Of a DNA stretch of 64,000 nucleotides, positions 8,854-19,017 are shown one piece after another; the first letter of the stretch is position 1, and every line of letters begins with the position of its first letter. The position numbers and the translations under genes are program-made. Source of the stretch: Lentibacillus amyloliquefaciens (GTDB taxonomy: Bacteria; Bacillota; Bacilli; Bacillales; Amphibacillaceae). The stretch lies in NCBI RefSeq assembly GCF_001307805.1, contig NZ_CP013862.1, positions 2,356,001 through 2,420,000 on the forward strand, given 5' to 3'. Below the pieces are notes generated by a model. That model had not been told where the DNA came from. It saw only the letters and a program-made list of their open reading frames with translations, and ran no database searches.

Positions 8854-8988
8854 TCTAACACCTCATTTCTTCCTGCTATTTTAGCACAAGGACAACGATT
8901 ACAATAAATGTTCTGCTTGACAATTCATCTTTGGCAAAGGTGAGAGAATGGCAAAGGGATCGGCTTAGTGGCCGACCCCCACTTTAGA

Positions 8989-9849
8989 CTATTGCTTGTC
9001 TTGTCCGTCAACAAAGCGGCCATAGTCAGGAACGGCCGTTTGATCAAACGTTTGAACAAGATATTTTAGCCCTTCAGTCAATGATTCTCCTTGCATCGCT
9101 GTGCCATGACCGGGTATGACTGTATCCGGATTTAATGCTTCCAGTTTATCCACTGATTTTTTCGCTGCTTGCCAGTCCGTTGTTAAGTAGCGCGGCGGGC
9201 CGTTCACTTCATCATTTTGTATCAGTACATTGTAAAACGAATCCTGTCTCACTGTAATAAATGCATCACCGGAAAGGAGCAATGAATCCTTTTCACGGTA
9301 GAATGATACATGTCCAGGGGTGTGGCCGGGCGTATGAATCCATTTCCAATCGTTAAGTCCCGGGATGGCACCATTGTCAGGGAGCGGCTGGACAGCATCC
9401 CCCAAATCAATGGGTTCATTCGGGTAAATTCCGGCTATTTTGGCTAAAAATCCTCCCTCAACCCCCGAATCAGGTTGTGGATAGTGCTTCTCACCAGTTA
9501 AATATGGCATTTCCAGTTTGTGCGCATATATGGGCACGTCCCACTCCCTCTCCAATTCGACCAGACCGCCAACATGATCGAAATGGCCATGCGTCAAGAT
9601 AATGGCAGATGGTTTGGTGTTTTCGCCGAATCGATCTTCCGCCTCCGAACGGATTTCATCTGCAGACCCCGGCAAACCTGCATCAACCAGCACCCAATCA
9701 CCTCTATCCGGATAGCCCAGAAATATAACATTGGCAATCTGATCAGTATAGTAATACACATCATTGATGACCTCCCGTCCCGAACCGCTTGTGATCGATG
9801 TCATCGGAATGAATTTATTGTCTTCAGGCTCATGCATTTCTTCATCCAT
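8989..9849 (-). CDS. MBL-fold metallohydrolase
   Basis: Metallo-beta-lactamase-fold hydrolase of 286 residues, cytoplasmic. It has the zinc-binding motif THGHFDHVGG (about residues 86-95), a later His in HTPGHTPGHVSFY, the bridging Asp in LLSGDAFITV and a last His in VIPGHGTAM. The overall layout resembles glyoxalase II/YflN-type hydrolases with an unknown ester or thioester substrate. AAAGGAGG lies 8 nt before the ATG. A second, unrelated MBL-fold gene is at 56775-57722. Confidence 0.85.
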   Translation of the reverse strand: MDEEMHEPEDNKFIPMTSITSGSGREVINDVYYYTDQIANVIFLGYPDRGDWVLVDAGLPGSADEIRSEAEDRFGENTKPSAIILTHGHFDHVGGLVELEREWDVPIYAHKLEMPYLTGEKHYPQPDSGVEGGFLAKIAGIYPNEPIDLGDAVQPLPDNGAIPGLNDWKWIHTPGHTPGHVSFYREKDSLLLSGDAFITVRQDSFYNVLIQNDEVNGPPRYLTTDWQAAKKSVDKLEALNPDTVIPGHGTAMQGESLTEGLKYLVQTFDQTAVPDYGRFVDGQDKQ

Positions 9850-9963
9850 ACAGAAAACCTCCTTTTAGCGTTAGTATTTGGAGATTTTCGGATTATAATC
9901 ATATTTGCAGATTATGCAATGTTAAAAAGCTGCTTACCCGTCCAGGTAAACAGCCTGCTGTGA

Positions 9964-11012
9964 CTATTCTTCCAAAAGTGATTTGCCCATAATAGAGACA
10001 CGTTTTGTGTTTTTCAGCTCATCAAGCGTTCTGGCACCTACACCAAACATCGTCATTTTCAGTTCCAGTTCAATCTGCTCCATCGTTTCAATGACAAGTT
10101 TATCTGATTCGGTTGCTGCCTCAAGCAGTTTTCTGGCAAAACCTATCACATCTGCCCCAATCGTCAGGGCTTTCGCAGCATCCATCCCGGTTTTCATCCC
10201 GCCACTGGAAACGAGCGGTACATCTTCCAATGCGCTTCTCACTGAAACGATGCAGTCTTTGGTCGGGATGCCCCAGTTATTGAAAGCTTCTGCCGCTGCC
10301 TTTTTCAGCGGGTCGTTCGAGCGGAGTTTTTCGACCTGGCTCCACGACGTTCCGCCGGCGCCTGCCACATCAATATAAGAAATGCCGGCATCATAAAGTT
10401 TTTTTGCAATGGTCCCGTCAATGCCAAACCCAACCTCTTTAGCGCCGACAGGGACATTCACCGTTGAACAGACTTCTTCAATCTTCGGCAGCAAACTTTC
10501 GAAGTTCAGGTCTCCCCCATCCTGTACGGCTTCCTGCAAGGGATTAAAATGCAGTACAATTGAATCGGCACCTGTAAGGTCAACAATACGCTGGCATTCT
10601 TCTGCCCCGTAGCCATAGTTCAGCTGCACCGCTCCGATATTGGCAATTAAAGGAACACTCGGTGCGTGCCTACGAATTAAAAATGATTCCTGATGCGCAT
10701 CACTTTCCAGAAGTGCCCTTGTAGAACCTAGAGCGACTGCCCATCCTTTTTCTTCTGCAGCTTTGGCCAGATTCTGGTTGATTTTCGCTGCCAGCTCCGA
10801 CCCCCTGTCATAGAACTGACAAGGAAAGGTGCATTTAATGGCTTATCAAGAAAACGGGTACTCGTCTCAATATCGGCAAAATTTATCTCCGGTAATGCAT
10901 TATGGATAAACGATATCCCTTCAAGTCCTGTTGATTTATTTACGCCTTCAACATTATCGGTTAAACAAAGCCGGATATGCTCCGTTTTCCGTTTATTAAT
11001 TCCTTCTTCCAT
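9964..11012 (-). pseudogene. fni: Type 2 isopentenyl-diphosphate delta-isomerase, frameshifted
   Basis: FMN-dependent isomerase that interconverts IPP and DMAPP for isoprenoid synthesis. The frame from 11012 reads NKRKTEHIRLCL ... NAPFLVSSMTGG and then shifts. The rest continues in another frame (SELAAKINQNLAKAAEEKG, ALGSTRALLES, then QLNYGYGAEECQRI to IMGKSLLEE). Adding one base in the run of five G (plus-strand CCCCC at 10801-10805) joins both halves into a normal protein of about 350 residues with the conserved SSMTGG, VGAKEVGFGI and AGAGGTSW motifs. Everything outside the lesion looks intact, so this is either a very recent inactivation or a sequencing error in a homopolymer. An AGGATG ribosome site precedes the start. 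Confidence 0.85.
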
Positions 11013-11165
11013 CACGATTCATCCTAACTTAAATGTCATTATCTTTATCATACCAATAATCAATCCCGAATAAAACAAATGAAACCATCTGGTGGAATAA
11101 TTGCAGTATCACCCTTCCCATTGATATACTTAATTCCTATCTATAACAGCCGGGGAGGCCAGTTA

Positions 11166-11705
11166 ATGAAACAAAAAGCAAAAGAATTTGCTGAAAGAGC
11201 CCATCAAGGCCAGACACGCAAGAGTTCAGGCGATCCTTATATCACACATCCCATTCGTGTTGCCAAGCGGCTGGAAGCGGCCGGTGCCAGTGACGAGCTT
11301 GTATGTGCCGGCTATTTGCACGACGTCGCAGAAGACACCTCTCACGAAATAGAGGATATTGAAAAGACGTTCGGCATTGAGGTTGCACGACTTGTGGCGA
11401 CTCATACAGAAGATAAATCAAAGACATGGCAAGAGCGCAAACAGCACACAATTGACACTGTCAAATTTGCCTCAAAAGACGTGAAATATCTGATCCTTGC
11501 TGATAAGTTGGACAACCTCTTGTCCATGGAACAGGAATATGCGCATCAAGGCGATGCATTATGGCATAACTTTAATGCTGGCTTTAATGAACAAAAATGG
11601 TATAACGAGTCGATCCTTAAGAATATGGAGACCGGTTTGGCTAAAGATGAGGTGCCAAGCTATTTTCAGGAATTTAAAGAGACAGTGAAGCGGGTGTTTG
11701 GATGA
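11166..11705 (+). CDS. HD-domain phosphohydrolase (ppGpp-hydrolase-like, MESH1/SpoT type)
   Basis: Stand-alone HD-domain protein of 179 residues. It has the RelA/SpoT hydrolase layout: AHQGQTRKSSGDPYITHPIRVA near the N-terminus, the HD pair in AGYLHDVAEDT (about residues 56-66) and LADKLDNL for the distal Asp. No synthetase or regulatory domain follows, so a small alarmone or nucleotide hydrolase role is suggested but not proven. The ATG at 11166 has GGGGAGG upstream; the frame is open further upstream to 11079 without a ribosome site. It diverges from the isomerase gene. Confidence 0.8.
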   Translation: MKQKAKEFAERAHQGQTRKSSGDPYITHPIRVAKRLEAAGASDELVCAGYLHDVAEDTSHEIEDIEKTFGIEVARLVATHTEDKSKTWQERKQHTIDTVKFASKDVKYLILADKLDNLLSMEQEYAHQGDALWHNFNAGFNEQKWYNESILKNMETGLAKDEVPSYFQEFKETVKRVFG

Positions 11706-11748
11706 CATTCTCGTTTCTGGACTAAATCCATTACTGAAGAGCTGACAC

Positions 11749-12036
11749 TCAATGTCGAAACTGGATGGGACAAACCGTTAAAAGGCCAACGGAATCGACA
11801 AACGGTTCCCATACTTCAGCGCTGTCATCATCAGCATCGATGCCAATAAACCCGATCATTGTCCCGCTTTCAACAGCAGCCACCATCTCTGAGTTGTCTT
11901 CTTCCATGGAATCCAAAATTTCTTCAGCATCTGTCCCACAAAAGCCTATACGATATTCGTTATGCTGGTTTAATTCTGCTATGAAATCTGCTGTATCTCC
12001 AGGTGAAATATCTTTTTGATTTATTAGTGTATGCAT
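11749..12036 (-). pseudogene. Truncated GNAT-type acetyltransferase remnant
   Basis: 95 residues with a good ribosome site (TAGGAGGG) and a start matching the N-terminal part of GNAT acetyltransferases of Firmicutes (HNEYRIGFCGTDAEEI, GTMIGFIGIDADDDSAEVWEPFV). The protein then ends after an unrelated tail (SVGLLTVCPIQFRH). The acetyl-CoA-binding half is missing, so the product is unlikely to be active. No continuation was found in other frames downstream. Confidence 0.55.
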
Positions 12037-12134
12037 GTGGATACCCTCCTACTGTTCTTCATTTATAATTTACGCACATCAGTTTTTTCCTGTTTTATAG
12101 CCGGAATTTAACTATTATGTCATCAATAATCCTG

Positions 12135-12173
12135 AAAAAAAGAAACACACGATTGATATTAATCATATGTTTC
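12135..12173 (-). terminator. Terminator of the YkvI-like gene
   Basis: On the minus strand GAAACATATGATT / AATCGTGTGTTTC forms a hairpin followed by a T-run. Two mismatches lie in the stem. Confidence 0.75.
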
Positions 12174-12219
12174 TCTTCATTAACATTTGCCTTTGTGTTG
12201 CTGAGTGACTATCCACTTG

Positions 12220-13278
12220 TTAGTTTAATTTGCCTTCTCTCCGCATTTTGAACGGCGCGACTATCAGCACAATAATCAATACGAGACCGAGGTAGCCGAT
12301 AAACGGATATAGGGAAGAAACGAGATCGGTAAACCCGACAAAGCTTGCCAAATAGCCGACAATAACCGTTATCGTGAAAAATATTTTGAATTTTTTTGTT
12401 CCAGGTTCGGTAAAACGTGTGCCGAAAGAATAGAACATGCTGATGCCTGTATTAAATATCATGGCGAATAACACAATCGACATGAGCACGCCTAAAAACG
12501 GCGATATGTCATTTACGATTCCGAGTGTCGGTAATTCCAGGCTGCCAACTTCTTCAATTTTAGCAAAAATAGCCAAATGACTTAATAAAATAATAACACC
12601 CAGTCCAAAACCGCCGGCTAAACCGCCCCATGCAGCCGTCTTCCGGTCCATTTCAGCAGTTCCTGTAACGATAGCCATTGAAGCGCCTACAGCCGTATTA
12701 AACGATACGTAATTGATGGCTGAGATAAACCAATTTGGCAGATTTGTATCATGCTCTCTTGCTACACTGTCCAGGTTAACAAAAGAGCCATCCATTGTAA
12801 GAAAACTGTAGATGGAAACGATAACAACAAATATAATCAAAAACGGCGTAATGCTGCTGATGATATTTACCACTCTGTCGATTTTCAGCATTCCGGTCAA
12901 AATGATAAGGATGCCTAACAACGTTGTCCCAATAACAATCGGAATGCCAAACTGTTGATTCAAATTTGAACCGGCTCCTGCTATCATGACAACCCCAACG
13001 CCAAACAACGTGAAAATAATTATGTAATCAATTATCAAGCCCAGAAAACGACCGCTGACGCCATAAATAACCTCTTTATGCGATGGTTTTTGTGAGCGGC
13101 TTCCAAGCCAAACGAGCATCATGCCAACATAAGCAAACAGAACAGTTGTCACAAACGCACCGGCAATGCCCCATAAGCCGAAACTGGTGAAGTACTGCAG
13201 GATTTCCTGACCCGAAGCAAGCCCCGCCCCGACAATGATTCCAATAAAAGCGCTTCCAATCTTAAGGATTTTTTTCAT
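12220..13278 (-). CDS. ykvI: YkvI-family membrane protein (putative transporter)
   Basis: Polytopic membrane protein of 352 residues with about ten hydrophobic segments, beginning KIGSAFIGIIVGAGLASGQEILQYFT. This glycine-rich first helix is typical of APC-superfamily amino-acid transporters and of the YkvI family. Conserved polar spots in the helices (NYVSFNTAVGASMAIVTGTAEMDRK) fit a substrate path. It is divergent from the adeR-ald pair, which makes an amino-acid or alanine-related substrate conceivable; this is inference only. An AAGGAGG site precedes the ATG. Confidence 0.7.
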   Translation of the reverse strand: MKKILKIGSAFIGIIVGAGLASGQEILQYFTSFGLWGIAGAFVTTVLFAYVGMMLVWLGSRSQKPSHKEVIYGVSGRFLGLIIDYIIIFTLFGVGVVMIAGAGSNLNQQFGIPIVIGTTLLGILIILTGMLKIDRVVNIISSITPFLIIFVVIVSIYSFLTMDGSFVNLDSVAREHDTNLPNWFISAINYVSFNTAVGASMAIVTGTAEMDRKTAAWGGLAGGFGLGVIILLSHLAIFAKIEEVGSLELPTLGIVNDISPFLGVLMSIVLFAMIFNTGISMFYSFGTRFTEPGTKKFKIFFTITVIVGYLASFVGFTDLVSSLYPFIGYLGLVLIIVLIVAPFKMRREGKLN

Positions 13279-13381
13279 ATGTTTTTTTGCCTCCTTAGAT
13301 GCCTGTATATCAAGTGTAGCAGAAAATAGTTTAAATCTTTTTGTTTATCAGCTAAAATATAAAGTATCACATTTGTTTATT

Positions 13382-13410
13382 TTCACAAATTGTGTTTGGA
13401 CCTATATAAT
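13382..13410 (+). promoter_or_regulatory. Sigma-A promoter of adeR
   Basis: TTCACA (13382-13387), a 17-bp spacer and TATAAT (13405-13410), 29 bp before the chosen start codon. Confidence 0.75.
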
Positions 13411-13438
13411 AAAGATCGCGCCGCCAAAGGAATGGTAT

Positions 13439-14692
13439 ATGATGAATGATACTTTAAACCACCCGGAAAAATTCAAACAGAAATTAAACGAGATGATTGA
13501 CTCGCCGGAGATGGTTGCAGACTATATTGCTGACGTGTTTGAATGTCCGATTACAATTGAAGACGCCAACCACCATGTCATCTCCTACAGCAAACATCAT
13601 GAAAACATTGATGAGGCGCGAATTTCCACGATTATGAACCGGAAAGTCCCAAATAAAGTGATAAACGGACTTTGGAAAAACGGCGTCATGCCCAAACTGA
13701 TTGATGATGATGATCCGGTTATCATTCCTGAAATTAAAGAAATCGGGCTTGGGAATCGTGTCGCTGTCTCAATTAGAAAAAAGAATCAAATTCTCGGCTT
13801 TATCTGGGCTCACACAGCTGATAAAAAACTTGGCAGCAAGGAGCTGGCATTTTTAAAAGAAGCTGCATTGCAAATTAAGACTTTTTTCTTGCAGCGGCAC
13901 CAGTCAAGCGAAAAAACCGAAGCGGGTTATATTGATTTTTTCTGGCAGCTGGTGACAGGAGATATAACGGAAACCAATCACATTTTTCAGAAAGCCAAGC
14001 AGTTTCATATGCATTTGGACGGCAAGCTGACTGTCGCTATCGTGCAATTTCCCAAACACATAACAGAGCGCGCCCAAAAACATGCTTACTATTTATCGAA
14101 AACCCAATTAAAGGTAAATGTCACGTCCCGACTGTTCGATGACAACAATTTCATTATGATTATCCGTTTGAAGAATGGCGAGCATGATATTAAGTCAGTT
14201 GAGCATTTTATTCAGGAGTTCATCGAAAAAATAAGCTCTCAGCTTGAAATCAGTGGAATCCATGGTGCTTCCGGGTTTATTTATAAAAGCCCCGTGCATC
14301 TCAAGGCTTCATACGAACAGGCGCTACAGGTCATCGATGTCAAACATAAATTTCCAAAAGAACTTAACAATCTGATTGCCTATGAAGATTTAGGCATTTA
14401 TGAGTTTATCGAAGACTTATCTGCTATCAGAAATAAAGTCAGTTATCAGAATCCGTATATCGAGCGGCTTCGCACGTATGATACGCAGCATAACACGTCA
14501 TTGCTCGCAACTTTATATGAATATCTTAAAGCTGATTCAAGTCCGCCTGAAGCAGCGAAAAAGCTTTTTATTCATCCCAATACAATGAACTATCGATTAA
14601 AACGGATCCGGGACATTGCAGAATTTAATCTCGATAATCCGTCCCAAAAAACGGCTATCTATCTTGATCTTCTAATTGAAAACCTTCAATAG
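13439..14692 (+). CDS. adeR: PucR-family regulator AdeR (activator of ald)
   Basis: Transcription factor of 417 residues. The first ~150 residues form a sensor-like domain (FECPITIEDANHHVISYS). The C-terminus is the PucR helix-turn-helix: TLYEYLKADSSPPEAAKKLF, HPNTMNYRLKRIRDI. In B. subtilis the PucR protein AdeR sits before ald and activates it in response to alanine; the same order here supports the name. I chose the ATG at 13439 because AAAGGA is 7 nt upstream; the frame extends to 13235 but would cross the ykvI start and the promoter. The gene diverges from ykvI. Confidence 0.85.
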   Translation: MMNDTLNHPEKFKQKLNEMIDSPEMVADYIADVFECPITIEDANHHVISYSKHHENIDEARISTIMNRKVPNKVINGLWKNGVMPKLIDDDDPVIIPEIKEIGLGNRVAVSIRKKNQILGFIWAHTADKKLGSKELAFLKEAALQIKTFFLQRHQSSEKTEAGYIDFFWQLVTGDITETNHIFQKAKQFHMHLDGKLTVAIVQFPKHITERAQKHAYYLSKTQLKVNVTSRLFDDNNFIMIIRLKNGEHDIKSVEHFIQEFIEKISSQLEISGIHGASGFIYKSPVHLKASYEQALQVIDVKHKFPKELNNLIAYEDLGIYEFIEDLSAIRNKVSYQNPYIERLRTYDTQHNTSLLATLYEYLKADSSPPEAAKKLFIHPNTMNYRLKRIRDIAEFNLDNPSQKTAIYLDLLIENLQ

Positions 14693-14696
14693 ATAC

Positions 14697-14718
14697 CGTT
14701 TGTGTGTATACACAAACG
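14697..14718. promoter_or_regulatory. Inverted repeat between adeR and ald (terminator or operator)
   Basis: CGTTTGTGT-GTAT-ACACAAACG is a perfect 9-bp dyad just after the adeR stop. A T-rich stretch follows (TTTTATTTTCATTTTTTT), so it can terminate adeR. It also lies about 95 bp before ald, where an AdeR site would be expected. The sequence alone does not decide between the two. Confidence 0.55.
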
Positions 14719-14810
14719 ATGGCTTTTATTTTCATTTTTTTGACTATAGTTTTCATCCCTCGAAAAAGGTATGATAGGAGTACAAATATGTTATCAAGGA
14801 GCTGATATGC

Positions 14811-15929
14811 GTGATTATCGGGGTACCTAAAGAGATTAAGAATAATGAAAACCGTGTAGCCATGACGCCTGCCGGTGTGGATAACTTAGTGAATGCCGGC
14901 CAGAAAGTCATTGTCGAACAAGACGCCGGAAACGGCAGCAATTTCACTGATGAAGAATACAGAGAAGCTGGTGCAGACATTTTTGAAAACGCTTCAGACG
15001 TCTGGGAAAAAGCAGAAATGATCATGAAGGTCAAAGAGCCGCTGTCCTCCGAATATAAGTACTTCCGTGAAGATTTAATCATACTCACATACCTGCATTT
15101 GGCTGCGGAACCTGATCTGGCCAAAGCGTTTGTTGAATCAGGTGTCACTGCTATCGCTTATGAAACAATTACGGTCAATGGCACTCTGCCGCTCTTAACA
15201 CCAATGAGCGAAGTGGCAGGAAAAATGTCAACTCAAATCGGCGCACGCTACTTGGAAAAATTACAAGGCGGAAAAGGCATTGTGCTTAACGGCATCCCCG
15301 GTGTTAACCGAGGAACAGTTACTGTGATCGGCGGCGGTGTCGTCGGCGAAAATGCTGCAAAAATCGCTGCCGGTTTCGGTGCAAATGTAAATATTCTCGA
15401 TCTGAATCCGGCGCGCTTGCGTGAATTGGATGGCATATTTGGATCAAGCGCTCAAACCCTTATGTCCAATCCATTTAACATCGCACAAGCCGTGAAGGAA
15501 TCAGACCTCGTTATCGGTTCAGTGCTCATCCCGGGAGCCAAAGCACCGAAACTGGTAACCGAAGAGATGGTGAAATCCATGCAACCGGGATCTGTCATCG
15601 TTGACGTTGCCATTGATCAGGGCGGTAACTTCGAAACAGTCGACCACCCGACAACACATGATGATCCAATTTATACAAAACATGATGTCCTGCATTACGC
15701 TGTTGCCAATATTCCCGGCGCTGTTCCGCGTACCGCAACAATCGGCTTAACAAACGTCACGGTGCCATATGCTGTACAGATCGCGAAAAAAGGTGTCGAC
15801 AAAGCCATTCAGGATAACCCGGCAATCGCCACCGGCATCAATGTGGCTAAAGGCAAAGTCACTTATGAAGCCGTTGCCCATGACTTAGGCTATGACTATG
15901 TTTCGGTTGAAGAGGCCATGCAAAAATAA
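14811..15929 (+). CDS. ald: Alanine dehydrogenase
   Basis: NAD-dependent oxidative deamination of L-alanine to pyruvate and ammonia, used for alanine catabolism and during sporulation. It is 372 residues, the normal family length. The N-terminus [21 protein letters not shown] contains the substrate-binding Arg/Lys; [10 protein letters not shown] and [12 protein letters not shown] follow with the catalytic Lys/His region; the Rossmann loop reads [20 protein letters not shown]. The start is GTG with AAGGAG 9 nt upstream. It lies directly downstream of adeR and has its own terminator. Confidence 0.97.
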   Translation: MIIGVPKEIKNNENRVAMTPAGVDNLVNAGQKVIVEQDAGNGSNFTDEEYREAGADIFENASDVWEKAEMIMKVKEPLSSEYKYFREDLIILTYLHLAAEPDLAKAFVESGVTAIAYETITVNGTLPLLTPMSEVAGKMSTQIGARYLEKLQGGKGIVLNGIPGVNRGTVTVIGGGVVGENAAKIAAGFGANVNILDLNPARLRELDGIFGSSAQTLMSNPFNIAQAVKESDLVIGSVLIPGAKAPKLVTEEMVKSMQPGSVIVDVAIDQGGNFETVDHPTTHDDPIYTKHDVLHYAVANIPGAVPRTATIGLTNVTVPYAVQIAKKGVDKAIQDNPAIATGINVAKGKVTYEAVAHDLGYDYVSVEEAMQK

Positions 15930-15976
15930 GAATTGCTCAAAATTGAAATAGGCTGCAACCTATTTAGCCAAGAATA

Positions 15977-16019
15977 AAATGGTTCCAAACATCATTCTTT
16001 GATGAATGGAACCATTTTT
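15977..16019. terminator. Bidirectional terminator between ald and tag
   Basis: AAAATGGTTCCA / TGGAACCATTTTT arms, with a small inner hairpin (ATCATTC / GAATGAT-like) in the loop. Confidence 0.8.
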
Positions 16020-16029
16020 ATTATCTTCA

Positions 16030-16605
16030 TTATCTATTGATCTGCTCATAAAGAAAGCAGTTCCGTGTATGATCATTAACCAACCCGCCAGCCTGCATAA
16101 ATGCATAACAAATAGTTGGCCCAACAAACTTGAAACCGCGCTTTTTCAAGTCTTTACTCATTTGCTCTGATTCCCGTGTCGATGAAGGGACCTCAGCATG
16201 TTCAGCCCAGTCGTTTACAATCGGATCACCGCCCACAAATTGCCAGATATAATGGTCAAAACTGCCAAATTCACGCTGAATACGCAAAAAAGCCATGGCA
16301 TTGGTAATTACAGATTCTATTTTACGTCTGTTACGAATGATACGTTTGTCCTGGATAAGCTTATGAATTTTATCACTATCGAAATGAGCGACTCTTTCAG
16401 GGTCAAAGTTGTCAAAAACGGCCCTATAGTTTTCCCGGCGCTTAAGTATTGTAATCCAGCTCAATCCGGCCTGTGCACCCTCAAGCGAAAGCAATTCAAA
16501 TAGAAGCTGATCATCATGAACTGGTCTTCCCCATTCGTTATCATGATAATCAATATAAATCGGATCTTCGGTTACCCATGCACAACGATTCTGATTTTGG
16601 TTCAT
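16030..16605 (-). CDS. tag: DNA-3-methyladenine glycosylase I
   Basis: Base-excision repair enzyme that removes 3-methyladenine. It is 191 residues. Family features visible: the N-terminal RCAWVTEDPIYIDYHDNEWG (zinc-binding Cys and the YHDNEWG motif), EGAQAGLSWITILKRRENYR (catalytic region) and the C-terminal zinc ligands in ND(H)TRNC. I chose the ATG at 16605, one base after the sulfurtransferase stop, because AAAGGAAG lies upstream; the longer frame runs inside the previous gene. The two genes are co-transcribed. Confidence 0.95.
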   Translation of the reverse strand: MNQNQNRCAWVTEDPIYIDYHDNEWGRPVHDDQLLFELLSLEGAQAGLSWITILKRRENYRAVFDNFDPERVAHFDSDKIHKLIQDKRIIRNRRKIESVITNAMAFLRIQREFGSFDHYIWQFVGGDPIVNDWAEHAEVPSSTRESEQMSKDLKKRGFKFVGPTICYAFMQAGGLVNDHTRNCFLYEQINR

Positions 16606-16606
16606 C

Positions 16607-17449
16607 TCATTCTTCCTTTGTCTCAACGTTATTTTCTTCATAGGAAATCCAGTCACTGAAACTGCCCGGGTACAGTTTCACGTTCCGGAATCCGGCAGAC
16701 TTTAATGCGAGCACGTTCGGGCAAGCCGAAACACCTGAACCGCACGAAACGATTATTTCATCATCTTTGGACAAAGAGCTGAAGTGCTTTTCAAGTTCTG
16801 AATCGTCTTTCCATTTGCCCTTATCATCCAGAACATTCTTCCAAAAGAAATTTTTCGCACCGGGGATGTGTCCCGCTCTGATATAAAGAGGTTCCTTTTC
16901 ACCGAGGTAACGCTCTTTTGAACGTGAGTCGATAAGTGTTGCTGACTGGTTCTGCAGTTTTTCTTGGACTTCTTCAATATCAGCGACGTCATTTTCACGG
17001 TAGACTGGTTTAAATTCTTTTGCCTGAAGTGCCGGCACTTCAGTTGTAACACTGAAGCCAGCTTTCACCCATTGTTCAAACCCGCCGTCGAGCAAATGAA
17101 CGTCTTCATGTCCTGCATATTGCAAAAGCCACCAAAGTCGTGCAGCGAACATGTCATTCTTCTGATCATAAACGACAACGGTTGTGTCATGATCTATACC
17201 GATATTGCCCACTTTCGCAATAAACATCTCCATGTCTGGCAACGGATGGCTTCCTCCATGCTTAGCTGCCTTATCAGATAAATCCTTATTTAAATCCAGA
17301 TAAACCGCGTGCGGAATGTGCCCTTCCAAATAGGTTTTCCTCCCGGCGTCCGCATCCATTAAATCAAATCGCGTATCCACTACAACTGTCTTTTCCGAAT
17401 TGTTCTCCAGCCTGTCATTAAGCCATTCAGCACTGACAACTACAGACAT
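16607..17449 (-). CDS. Two-domain sulfurtransferase (rhodanese / mercaptopyruvate type)
   Basis: Cytoplasmic sulfurtransferase of 280 residues made of two rhodanese domains. The N-terminal domain (DTRFDLMDADAGRKTYLEGHIPHAVYLDL) is inactive. The C-terminal domain carries the active-site loop VSCGSGVSACP with the catalytic Cys at about residue 237. The loop CGSGVSA fits the mercaptopyruvate/thiosulfate sulfurtransferase group. It is the first gene of a pair with tag, and the coding regions nearly abut. GGAGGTTGCAGA precedes the ATG. Confidence 0.9.
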   Translation of the reverse strand: MSVVVSAEWLNDRLENNSEKTVVVDTRFDLMDADAGRKTYLEGHIPHAVYLDLNKDLSDKAAKHGGSHPLPDMEMFIAKVGNIGIDHDTTVVVYDQKNDMFAARLWWLLQYAGHEDVHLLDGGFEQWVKAGFSVTTEVPALQAKEFKPVYRENDVADIEEVQEKLQNQSATLIDSRSKERYLGEKEPLYIRAGHIPGAKNFFWKNVLDDKGKWKDDSELEKHFSSLSKDDEIIVSCGSGVSACPNVLALKSAGFRNVKLYPGSFSDWISYEENNVETKEE

Positions 17450-17638
17450 TCTGCAACCTCCTGTTTTAAAATTTTATCTGCTTCAACATCGTACAATGAT
17501 TACACTTTTAATTCTAACCGATGAACATGCCGATGAACAGCAGTAATTAATCTTCATTTTCAAACAAAATTAGTGATAATATAGAGGGACAAAGACTTTG
17601 TGCACATTATTCAAACATCAGAAGGAGCTGTATATATA

Positions 17639-18871
17639 ATGAAAAATGAGTTAATTGAACGCTTCACGCGATATGTCAAAATTGATACGCAATCGGACGA
17701 GGCAAATGAGGCCACGCCATCCACACCGGGACAGTTGGAACTGGCGAACTTGCTTGTGGATGAATTAAACGAAATCGGCATGACTTATGTCTCAATCGAT
17801 GACAATGGCTATGTCATGGCGACACTGCCGACCAACACCGATAAAGACCTCCCCACGATCGGCTTTTTAGCCCATGTCGACACAGCAACTGATTTCACCG
17901 GCAAGAATGTTAATCCGCAAATCGTGGAGAATTTCAGCGGAAGCGACCTGACATTAAACGCAGACAAGGGCATTGTCCTCTCTGCCAATGACTTCCCCGA
18001 ACTTTCGGGCTATAAAGGCCATACGCTAGTCACAACTGATGGCACAACGCTGCTTGGTGCCGATGATAAAGCCGGTATTACAGAGATTATGACCGCAATG
18101 TCTTACTTAATCAGTCATCCTGAAATCAAACACGGGAAAATCCGCGTCGCTTTCACACCTGATGAGGAAATCGGCCGCGGCCCCCATAAATTCGATGTGG
18201 AACAGTTCGCCGCTGATCATGCCTATACAATGGATGGCGGTCCACTGGGTGAACTGCAATATGAAAGCTTTAATGCTGCTGCTGCAAAGATCACCTTTCA
18301 CGGAAACAGTGTCCATCCAGGCACAGCAAAAAATAAAATGGTCAATGCCGGAAAAATGGCTGCTGAATTTATCAATAAAGTGCCGGAGCACGAAGCACCT
18401 GAGCATACAGCGCAATATGAAGGCTTTTACCATCTGCTCGAGATAAATGGTGATGTGGAACAAACCTCAATCTCCTATATCATCCGGGATTTTGATAAAG
18501 ACAATTTTGAAGCAAGAAAAGAAACAATCCGGCAATTCACCCGCGAAATTAATGGTAAATATGGTGAAGGATCAGCTGAAATTGCGATGAAAGATCAGTA
18601 TTACAACATGCGTGAAAAGATCGAACCTGTGAAAGAAATTGTGGATGTCGCCTATCAAGCAATGGAAAACCTTAACATCAAACCGCTTGTGAAGCCTGTC
18701 CGCGGCGGTACTGACGGCTCACAACTCTCCTATATGGGCTTGCCGACACCGAATATTTTCACTGGTGGTGAAAACTATCACGGAAAATATGAATATATTT
18801 CCATCGATAATATGGAACAAGCCACCAATGTGATTATCGAAATTTGCCGATTGTATGAGACAGAAGGATAA
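17639..18871 (+). CDS. pepT: Peptidase T (tripeptide aminopeptidase)
   Basis: Cytoplasmic M20-family zinc exopeptidase that removes the N-terminal residue of tripeptides. It is 410 residues. Metal and catalytic motifs visible are [13 protein letters not shown] (first His and Asp), [13 protein letters not shown] (bridging Asp), [10 protein letters not shown] (catalytic and metal Glu), TMDGGPLGE, and the last His in [13 protein letters not shown] chose the ATG at 17639 because AGAAGGAG is 10 nt upstream; an upstream GTG in frame lacks a site. It is monocistronic with a clear terminator. Confidence 0.95.
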   Translation: MKNELIERFTRYVKIDTQSDEANEATPSTPGQLELANLLVDELNEIGMTYVSIDDNGYVMATLPTNTDKDLPTIGFLAHVDTATDFTGKNVNPQIVENFSGSDLTLNADKGIVLSANDFPELSGYKGHTLVTTDGTTLLGADDKAGITEIMTAMSYLISHPEIKHGKIRVAFTPDEEIGRGPHKFDVEQFAADHAYTMDGGPLGELQYESFNAAAAKITFHGNSVHPGTAKNKMVNAGKMAAEFINKVPEHEAPEHTAQYEGFYHLLEINGDVEQTSISYIIRDFDKDNFEARKETIRQFTREINGKYGEGSAEIAMKDQYYNMREKIEPVKEIVDVAYQAMENLNIKPLVKPVRGGTDGSQLSYMGLPTPNIFTGGENYHGKYEYISIDNMEQATNVIIEICRLYETEG

Positions 18872-18879
18872 TAAAAGCA

Positions 18880-18915
18880 AAAGTCAGGTCTGTTCTATAA
18901 AGGACCTGGCTTTTT
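18880..18915 (+). terminator. Terminator after pepT
   Basis: AAGTCAGGTC / GACCTGGCTTTTT stem with a T-run (one G-U pair). Confidence 0.85.
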
Positions 18916-19017
18916 GCGTCCATTAACGCTGAGAGCCCTAATTTGCCATAGACCATTTCAATTATGCCGTGTTATGATACAATTTGGAAAGCAAACGAAC
19001 GACAGGGAGCGTATTAG

